A stretch of 19,265 bases of DNA, from positions 1 to 19,265 of the forward strand of contig JBFWVT010000090.1 of the NCBI GenBank assembly GCA_050246595.1, read 5' to 3'. Shown piece by piece: positions 14,284 to 19,265 of this stretch (positions are counted from its first letter, which is position 1; every line of letters starts with the position of its first letter). The notes beneath the pieces are model-generated. The model was given only the letters and a program-made list of their open reading frames with translations. It was not told where the DNA came from and searched no databases. A program made the position numbers and the translations under genes. The DNA comes from DATARH01 sp050246595 (GTDB taxonomy: Bacteria > Pseudomonadota > Alphaproteobacteria > ATCC43930 > CGMCC-115725).

Positions 14284-15339
14284 ATGAGTGCTGTCGAGGA
14301 TCGGTTGCATCGTGCCTATGCCGGGCGTCGGGTCGCGATCACCGGCGGCGCCTCGTTCATCGGGAGTCATCTCGCCGAAAATCTTGCCGATGCCGGCGCC
14401 CTGGTGACAGTCATCGACGATCTTTCGAGCGGCCGCCTCGAACATCTTGCCTCGATCAGGTCGCGGATCGCGTTTATCGAAGGCGACCTGCGCGAGCGGG
14501 ACTTTGCCGCGGATACGCTGGCGGGCCACGACATCGTTTTTCACCTCGCGGCCTCGCATGGCGGCCGGGGCTACATCGAAACTCACCCGGTCGAATGCAC
14601 GAACAACATGCTGCTCGACCATATCGTGTTTGCGGCGGCGGCAGCCGGCGGCGCGCAGAAGATCGTGTTCGCGAGTTCCGCCTGCGTATACCCGACGATT
14701 CTGCAAGCGGACGAAGACTCGCGCCTGCTCCTGCGGGAAGAGGACGCAGATTTCGACGAACCGGGGAAAGCGTTCGCCGACGGCGAATACGGCTGGGCGA
14801 AGCTGATGGGGGAACTTCAACTACGCGCCTTTTGCAAGCAGGTCGGTATCAGCGGTATCGCCTGCCGCATCTTCACGGCCTATGGCGAGCGTGAAAACGA
14901 AAGCCACGCGGTAATCGCGCTGATCGCCAAGGCGGCGGCCCGCCTCGATCCTTATCCGATCTGGGGAGACGGTTTGCAGACTCGCAATTTCACCTATGTC
15001 CAGGACACCGTGACCGGCATGGCGTTGGCCGGCGCGACGCTTGACGGGTTCGAGGTCGTCAATGTCGGCACCGACAGACATCACACGATCCTCGACCTGA
15101 TCGAAGAAATCTTCGACTGCGTCAACTGGCGGCCGAACAGCATCAGGTGCGAATTGGACAAGCCGGTCGGGGTCAAGAGCCGCGCCGCCGATGTTTCGAA
15201 ATGCCGGGAACGGCTCGGCTGGGTGCCGTCCCATGCGCTGCGCGAGGGCGTTCGACGGACCGTGCAATGGTATCTCGAACGCCATGCCGGTGACCGCCAA
15301 AGCCGCTTGGGCGAGCGCCTGCTGATGGAGCGGAACTGA
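14284..15339 (+). CDS. NAD-dependent sugar-nucleotide epimerase/dehydratase (GME/GDP-fucose synthase-like SDR)
   Basis: A 351-residue extended SDR. The NAD(P) site is TGGASFIGSH (G21, G22, G27) and the catalytic Tyr-Lys pair is Y169-x3-K173 in YGWAKLMGE. The active-site strand reads ASSACVYP with C134. A cysteine here is found in GDP-mannose 3,5-epimerase (SSACIYP) and GDP-L-fucose synthase (SSCIYP), where it acts in epimerisation. HLAASHGGRGYIETHP also resembles the NLAADMGGMGF region of plant GDP-mannose 3,5-epimerase. The lysine that is the second acid/base in that enzyme seems replaced in ENESHAVIALIAKA. A GDP-sugar substrate is therefore likely, and manC nearby agrees. The ATG at 14284 is chosen because GGGGG (14271-14275) precedes it; ATG 14257 is an alternative. 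The stop overlaps the next start (TGATG). Confidence 0.85.
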   Translation: MSAVEDRLHRAYAGRRVAITGGASFIGSHLAENLADAGALVTVIDDLSSGRLEHLASIRSRIAFIEGDLRERDFAADTLAGHDIVFHLAASHGGRGYIETHPVECTNNMLLDHIVFAAAAAGGAQKIVFASSACVYPTILQADEDSRLLLREEDADFDEPGKAFADGEYGWAKLMGELQLRAFCKQVGISGIACRIFTAYGERENESHAVIALIAKAAARLDPYPIWGDGLQTRNFTYVQDTVTGMALAGATLDGFEVVNVGTDRHHTILDLIEEIFDCVNWRPNSIRCELDKPVGVKSRAADVSKCRERLGWVPSHALREGVRRTVQWYLERHAGDRQSRLGERLLMERN

Positions 15340-16367
15340 TGCACGAAGCCTTATCGGCGCTCTACCAGGCGGCCGGGACGGAACATGTCGCGCCCGGGCT
15401 GTCCCCACGGTTGCATATCATCTGCGAGCGGGATGTCGGCCTGTTCTCGTTGATTCAGCAGGTCATCGCGAACATTCCGTGGGCGCTGCGGGGCGGCTAT
15501 ATCCCGATCACATATTTCGGCCCCCGCACGTGCTATTGGGTCCCCGAGGGATATCAGGGAGCCGATACGGTATGGGAATATTATTTCGAGCCGATCGTGG
15601 AAGACTATCCGGTTGCCGCCATTCCCGAGCCTGTCCGCCGGTTTATCCAAACGCATCCTCCGGTTGTCGGCGATGGAAATTTCTCCCCGGAAGCCGTCGG
15701 CTACGCGATCGATGATAACATACTCGTCTGTGCTCAGTACGGAGATCACCCGCTGATTGCCGAAAAGGCAATGCCAATTCCGTATCTTCACGATCCCGAT
15801 CGGGCGCTGCGCGACAAGGCCGGCCGGATCGTCGCCCGGTACATACGCCCGCGGCGCTATATCGACGAGAAGGTCGAGGCATTCGTCGCCAGCAATATGC
15901 ACGGCCGTGCTGTCATCGGGATGCATGTACGCGGCACCGACGCGGTCTCGGCCGCCGAGACGCGCGATTATCGCCGCGGTTCGCTGGCGCTGGAGCGCTA
16001 CGCCGAAGCAGTCCGCGCTCTGCTCCGCGCCCGCGGCAACGCGGCCATTTTCGTTGCCACCGACGACGAGTCCTCTCTGGCCTTTTTCCGGGACAGGTTC
16101 GGGGCGCGGGTGCTGGCCTATGACAGCATCCGGCACAGCGGCGGCGAACCCGCCGGCACGGGGCCTCTCGGGTGCATCATGCCCGCCTATATCGCCGCCG
16201 ACCGCCACAGGGCGTCGCGCAACGGCGAGGAGGCCGTCATCGAATATCTCTTGCTCGCGCGCTGCGATCATCTCGTACACAACGGATCGAGTCTCGCCCG
16301 CACCGTTCTTCTGAAGAATCCGGCGTTGCCGCATACCAACACGCACGCGCAAGCAACGCTATCGTAG
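15339..16367 (+). CDS. Fucosyltransferase-fold glycosyltransferase (GT23/NodZ-like)
   Basis: A 342-residue soluble protein with the sequence pattern of the alpha-1,6/O-fucosyltransferase superfamily. GMHVRGTD at residues 195-201 (H196, R198, D201) matches the GDP-binding H-x-R-R-x-D motif of NodZ and FUT8, but the second arginine is Gly199. FVATDDESSLAFFRDRFG is the usual following strand and helix. Near the end, EYLLLARCDHLVHNGSSLAR is the third conserved block. It would transfer a fucose-like sugar from a GDP donor onto a glycan. This fits the upstream GDP-sugar SDR, whose stop overlaps this ATG, and the nearby manC. GGAG (15327-15330) serves as ribosome-binding site. No membrane segment or signal is seen. 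Donor and acceptor are inferred from context only. Confidence 0.72.
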   Translation: MHEALSALYQAAGTEHVAPGLSPRLHIICERDVGLFSLIQQVIANIPWALRGGYIPITYFGPRTCYWVPEGYQGADTVWEYYFEPIVEDYPVAAIPEPVRRFIQTHPPVVGDGNFSPEAVGYAIDDNILVCAQYGDHPLIAEKAMPIPYLHDPDRALRDKAGRIVARYIRPRRYIDEKVEAFVASNMHGRAVIGMHVRGTDAVSAAETRDYRRGSLALERYAEAVRALLRARGNAAIFVATDDESSLAFFRDRFGARVLAYDSIRHSGGEPAGTGPLGCIMPAYIAADRHRASRNGEEAVIEYLLLARCDHLVHNGSSLARTVLLKNPALPHTNTHAQATLS

Positions 16368-16390
16368 ACCAGGTCGGGAGCGCGTCACCG

Positions 16391-17479
16391 ATGGGGACCA
16401 ACCAAACCGTATCGCCGGGCCGGCAAGACGGCGGGCAACGGAGCGTTTCGCTGGCGGCTGCAGAACCATCCGGCAATGCCGAGGCGAATTCGCTCGGGCG
16501 CCTGCTCGAAACCGTTCATCACGCGGCACGGCGGTTCTGGTGGAATCTGTGGGCCAAGCCGCATGAACGGACGATCGCGCGAGTCAAGATGGAGAAGGAG
16601 AGACAGCGGCTTGCCGGCTTGCAGTACAACGAAGCGCCGCTTGTCTCTATCATCGTCCAGTCGTTCAATCAGGTCAGAAATATCGCTTTTCTCGAGAGCC
16701 GGCTGCGCAATACGTGCATGAACGAATTGATCGTCTGTGAGGACGGATCGCTCGACGGATCTCTGGAGGAGTGGACGCGGCGGTTGACGCGGCCCAACGA
16801 TTTTCTGATCCGCTCGAACGATCTGCACGAAATTCGCGCATACGACAGAGCTATCGCTCTCGCGCGCGGTGAGATCATCTGCCTGATGCAGGACGACGAT
16901 CGTCCGCCCAAGGACGGAGCATGGCTCGCAGAGGCGGTGCAATTATTCAACGATTATCCGCAGCTGGCGGTCCTTGGCGGCTGGGTCGGCTTCATGAACT
17001 ATTTTGCGCAAGAGTACAACGCGCCCTGGCAACTGGGCGACCGCGACATACCGTTCGAGCATCCGGATACGGGCCGGCCATTCATGTTCGTCGAAAACGT
17101 GAACATCGGCCCTTATTTGCTGCGACGCAGCATATACGCTGAACTGGGCGGTTTCGACCTGAGGTTTTCCGATCCCGGCGCACCCGGCATCTGCTTCGAG
17201 TCCGAGCTCTGCTATCGCGCCTGGAAACGCGGCTATCAGGTAGGTCTGACCGATCTGCCGGTGAAGGCTCCGATAGAAAACGGCTATCCGTTGCCCGGGG
17301 GTACACTCTTATGGGGCAAACAGCAGCGCGAGCGCAACGAGCAACTCAATAAAAAGCGGATTGTCGAACTGCACGGCAGGCATTTGCCTGTCATTCAAGC
17401 CATGGTAGCTCAGGCGAACGGAAGGCTTCGGCCGATGAAGCGAACTGCCGATCAAGCGACCGCACTGGCGAGGGGGTAA
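16391..17479 (+). CDS. GT2-family glycosyltransferase
   Basis: A 362-residue GT-A glycosyltransferase. PLVSIIVQSFNQVRNI begins at residue 83, ELIVCEDGSLDGSLEEW follows, and the metal-binding DxD is the DDD at 168-170 in LMQDDDRPP. A later block, GPYLLRRSIYAELGGFDLRF, contains the acceptor-side GGFD loop usual in GT2 enzymes. Residues 1-80 are a less conserved leader with a basic/aromatic helix (HHAARRFWWNLWAKPHERT) that might touch the membrane. The ATG at 16391 has GGGAG (16376-16380) upstream. The frame is open from 16172, but that part overlaps the previous gene and is a shadow. It follows the fucosyltransferase-like gene by 23 bases as third gene of the unit and ends 19 bases from the convergent manC stop. 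Confidence 0.88.
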   Translation: MGTNQTVSPGRQDGGQRSVSLAAAEPSGNAEANSLGRLLETVHHAARRFWWNLWAKPHERTIARVKMEKERQRLAGLQYNEAPLVSIIVQSFNQVRNIAFLESRLRNTCMNELIVCEDGSLDGSLEEWTRRLTRPNDFLIRSNDLHEIRAYDRAIALARGEIICLMQDDDRPPKDGAWLAEAVQLFNDYPQLAVLGGWVGFMNYFAQEYNAPWQLGDRDIPFEHPDTGRPFMFVENVNIGPYLLRRSIYAELGGFDLRFSDPGAPGICFESELCYRAWKRGYQVGLTDLPVKAPIENGYPLPGGTLLWGKQQRERNEQLNKKRIVELHGRHLPVIQAMVAQANGRLRPMKRTADQATALARG

Positions 17480-17498
17480 GAGCGGGATCGATTGCCGG

Positions 17499-18938
17499 CT
17501 ACTTCCTCCCGTAATGGTCCTCAAAGCGGACAATGTCGTCTTCGCCGAGATAGCTGCCGCTCTGCACTTCGATGACGTGCAGCGGGATTTTGCCGGGGTT
17601 TTCCAAGCGGTGCGGGGTGCCGAGCGGGATGTAGGTGGACTGGTCCTCGGTCAGGATCTTTTCCGAGTTGCCGCACACGATCTTCGCCGTTCCCTGCACG
17701 ACGACCCAATGCTCGGCGCGGTGATGGTGCATCTGCAATGACAGCTTGCCGCCGGGGCGCACCAATATGTGCTTGACCTGCACACGGTGACCGTTGTGCA
17801 GCGAGCGGTAACTGCCCCAGGGGCGATACACGGTCGGCAAGGCGTCGGCCTCGTCGCGCTTCTCGGCCAGCAGGCGCGCAACGAGCTGCTTTACCTCCTG
17901 CGTGCGGTTGCGCGGCGCGACCATCACCGCGTCATCGGTTGCGACGACGACGATGTCCTCGACCCCGATCGCCGCGACAAGCCCCGCTTCCGAGCGCAGA
18001 TAGCAGTTGCGCGTCGCCTCGGCGACGACATTGCCGCTCAGCGCATTGCCGCGCTCGTCCTTCCGGCCCATTTCCCATAGCGCATCCCACGAACCGAGAT
18101 CGCTCCACTGCATGCTCACGGGTACGACGGCGGCAGCCTGCGTGTGCTCCATGACCGCGTAGTCGATCGAATCGCTCGGGCAGGCACCGAACGCGGTCTT
18201 GTCGAGGCGCACGAAATCGGTTTCGGTCCTGGAAGCGGCGAGCGCCGCCTTGCAGGCTTTCAGCATATCGGGCCGCAGCCGCTCCAGCTCAGACAGGTAC
18301 AGCGAGGCCGGAAACAGGAAGATGCCGCTGTTCCAGAAATATTCTCCGGACGCGACATAGCGCTCGGCGGTTTCGGGGTCGGGCTTTTCGACAAAGCCGG
18401 TGACCGCGAAAGCGCCCTCGACGGCCCCCGTGGTGGCATCGAGCGGCCGCCCGCTCGCGATATAGCCGTAGCCGGTCTCGGCCCGTTCCGGCGTGATGCC
18501 GAAGGTGACGAGACGGCCGGCGCGCGCCGCCGCGGCGGCGCGCTCGGTCGCCTGCCGGAACGCATCGAGATCGCCGATCGCGTGGTCGGACGGCATGACC
18601 AGCATCAGCGGTTCCGGGTCGTCCGCCGCCTGGATTGCGATCAGCCGCAGCGCCGCGACGCAGACCGCCGGGGCGGTGTTGCGGCCGAACGGTTCGAGGA
18701 TCAGCGTCTCAGGGGTGATGCCGATCTCGCGCAACTGCTCGGCGATGATAAAGCGGTGCTCCTCGTTCGCGACGACAACAGGCGCGGCGAAGGCGCGGTC
18801 GCCGGCCACTCGGTGCGCGGTCTCCTGCAACAGGCTGCGCTTGCCGGTCAGCGCCAGAAGCTGCTTCGGGTACAGCGAGCGCGACATCGGCCACAGCCGC
18901 GTGCCGGAACCGCCCGACAGAATAACCGGATGAATCAT
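17499..18938 (-). CDS. manC: Mannose-1-phosphate guanylyltransferase / mannose-6-phosphate isomerase
   Basis: A 479-residue bifunctional type II enzyme (ManC/AlgA/CpsB). The N-terminal nucleotidyltransferase domain has LSGGSGTRLWP (residues 7-17) and PKQ (24-26), then TGFVEKPD and EYFWNSGIFLF. The C-terminal cupin isomerase domain has PWGSYRSLHNGHRVQVKHIL and SLQMHHHRAEHWVVVQGTAKI, with His and Glu residues for a metal. It makes GDP-mannose from mannose-1-phosphate and can convert fructose-6-phosphate to mannose-6-phosphate. The ATG at 18938 places the LSGGSGTR motif at the normal distance from the N-terminus; the 16-residue upstream extension does not fit the family. GGGGGGCG lies about 7 bases before the start. 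It is convergent with the glycosyltransferase unit and likely supplies its donor. Confidence 0.95.
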   Translation of the reverse strand: MIHPVILSGGSGTRLWPMSRSLYPKQLLALTGKRSLLQETAHRVAGDRAFAAPVVVANEEHRFIIAEQLREIGITPETLILEPFGRNTAPAVCVAALRLIAIQAADDPEPLMLVMPSDHAIGDLDAFRQATERAAAAARAGRLVTFGITPERAETGYGYIASGRPLDATTGAVEGAFAVTGFVEKPDPETAERYVASGEYFWNSGIFLFPASLYLSELERLRPDMLKACKAALAASRTETDFVRLDKTAFGACPSDSIDYAVMEHTQAAAVVPVSMQWSDLGSWDALWEMGRKDERGNALSGNVVAEATRNCYLRSEAGLVAAIGVEDIVVVATDDAVMVAPRNRTQEVKQLVARLLAEKRDEADALPTVYRPWGSYRSLHNGHRVQVKHILVRPGGKLSLQMHHHRAEHWVVVQGTAKIVCGNSEKILTEDQSTYIPLGTPHRLENPGKIPLHVIEVQSGSYLGEDDIVRFEDHYGRK

Positions 18939-19081
18939 TACGACGCCCCCCGCATGCCGGCGAATACCGAGATTGCGCTTCGGCAAGTCTCTGACCTGAA
19001 TAGCCCCTACGGAATACCGCGCGCGCCCGGATAAGAAAAGAGCCAGCCCGCCGCAATATATCCGCCTTTTGCCGAGGGGTC
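18939..19081. promoter_or_regulatory. Upstream region of manC and of the small plus-strand ORF
   Basis: A 143-base divergent region. It has AT-richer patches (ATAAGAAAAGAG near 19031 and CAATATAT near 19053) that could hold promoter elements in either direction, but no confident -35/-10 pair is visible. Confidence 0.3.
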
Positions 19082-19198
19082 ATGGCCCGTATCCGCACCG
19101 TGTCCGCCGACAAGGGTGCGACGCCGAACGCCGCCGCGAGGGGTGCCGCTCCTCGGGAATATCCCTCAGCCGACTTGGAACGTAAGCGTCTGGTCTGA
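19082..19198 (+). pseudogene. Small ORF apparently cut by an insertion sequence
   Basis: ATG at 19082 is preceded by GAGGGG (19074-19079). The frame codes for MARIRTVSADKGATPNAAAR and continues to TGA at 19196-19198, 38 residues in all. Its last codons (from 19182) fall inside the putative IS66-type end, so the original gene may have been longer and lost its downstream part to the insertion. The product is not recognisable. It might also be chance. Confidence 0.3.
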
Positions 19199-19265
19199 GC
19201 CGGCCTGCGGGGTGTGGCCGGATCGAGCGGGCCGAGGGAAGCTTGTTTCTTCTGGAGGGTCCAGA
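19182..19265. mobile_element. Possible terminus of an IS66-family insertion sequence (partial)
   Basis: From 19182 the sequence reads GTAAGCGTCTGGTCTGAGCC. IS66-family elements have terminal inverted repeats starting GTAA, commonly GTAAGCG, and a leader of about a hundred bases before the first tnp gene. The following stretch has a CCGGCC/GGCCGG inverted repeat (19200-19205 with 19216-19221) and a GGAGGG just before the window edge. No transposase coding is inside the window. The call rests on the terminal sequence alone. Confidence 0.42.

Noticed and set aside
15351..16352. 333-codon minus-strand open frame
   Set aside because: It mirrors the fucosyltransferase-like gene almost end to end. 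The plus strand has the motifs, a ribosome-binding site and the overlap with the SDR gene.
17480..17498. Terminator in the 19-base gap between the GT2 gene and manC
   Set aside because: No inverted repeat could be seen in this short convergent gap.

Overview
The window is GC-rich DNA, most likely from an alphaproteobacterium, probably Hyphomicrobiales. This placement is inferred from codon usage, the overall look of the proteins, and a terminal sequence resembling IS66-family elements common in that group. No rRNA or marker gene confirms it. I recognise twelve intact protein genes, one degraded C-terminal coding remnant, one small ORF apparently cut by an insertion sequence, a tandem repeat array and several hairpins. 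I see no tRNA, rRNA or CRISPR.

Layout: (1) 1-144 holds nine tandem copies of a 16-bp unit, directly upstream of an FG-GAP/VCBS propeller gene (173-1420). This gene converges on a minus-strand DUF4239 membrane protein (1485-2246). (2) 2558-6095 is a compact three-gene unit: a GMC flavoprotein dehydrogenase with a predicted [3Fe-4S] cysteine motif, a ferritin-like di-iron protein related to the VioB iminophenylpyruvate dimer synthase domain, and a small subunit of the FAD-sorbitol dehydrogenase type. (3) 6471-12523 is an overlapping three-gene unit: a ChaA-like cation/proton antiporter, a GH133 glycogen debranching-type enzyme and a GH63/MGH1-like glucosidase. (4) 12524-12959 has no intact gene but carries the C-terminal end of a PEP-CTERM protein gene without a start, plus two structured inverted repeats. 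(5) 12960-14078 is an LVIVD-type beta-propeller with many histidines. (6) 14284-17479 is a sugar-nucleotide and glycosyltransferase unit (GDP-sugar epimerase/reductase-like SDR, fucosyltransferase-fold enzyme, GT2 enzyme). It converges on a minus-strand manC (17499-18938). (7) Beyond manC, a small plus-strand ORF runs into what looks like the terminus of an IS66-family element at 19182, which leaves the window.

How the parts may work together: ManC makes GDP-mannose. The SDR has the SSAC(V/I)YP signature of GDP-mannose 3,5-epimerase and GDP-fucose synthase, and the fucosyltransferase-like protein could use the product, with the GT2 enzyme extending a surface glycan. The GH133 and GH63 enzymes point to turnover of storage alpha-glucan or compatible-solute glucosides, translationally coupled to an ion antiporter. 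The most novel-looking unit is the GMC/ferritin-like/small-subunit trio. It resembles periplasmic FAD-dependent sugar or polyol dehydrogenases, but it lacks a visible Tat signal and a cytochrome subunit and has a di-iron protein in the middle. Its substrate cannot be read from sequence.
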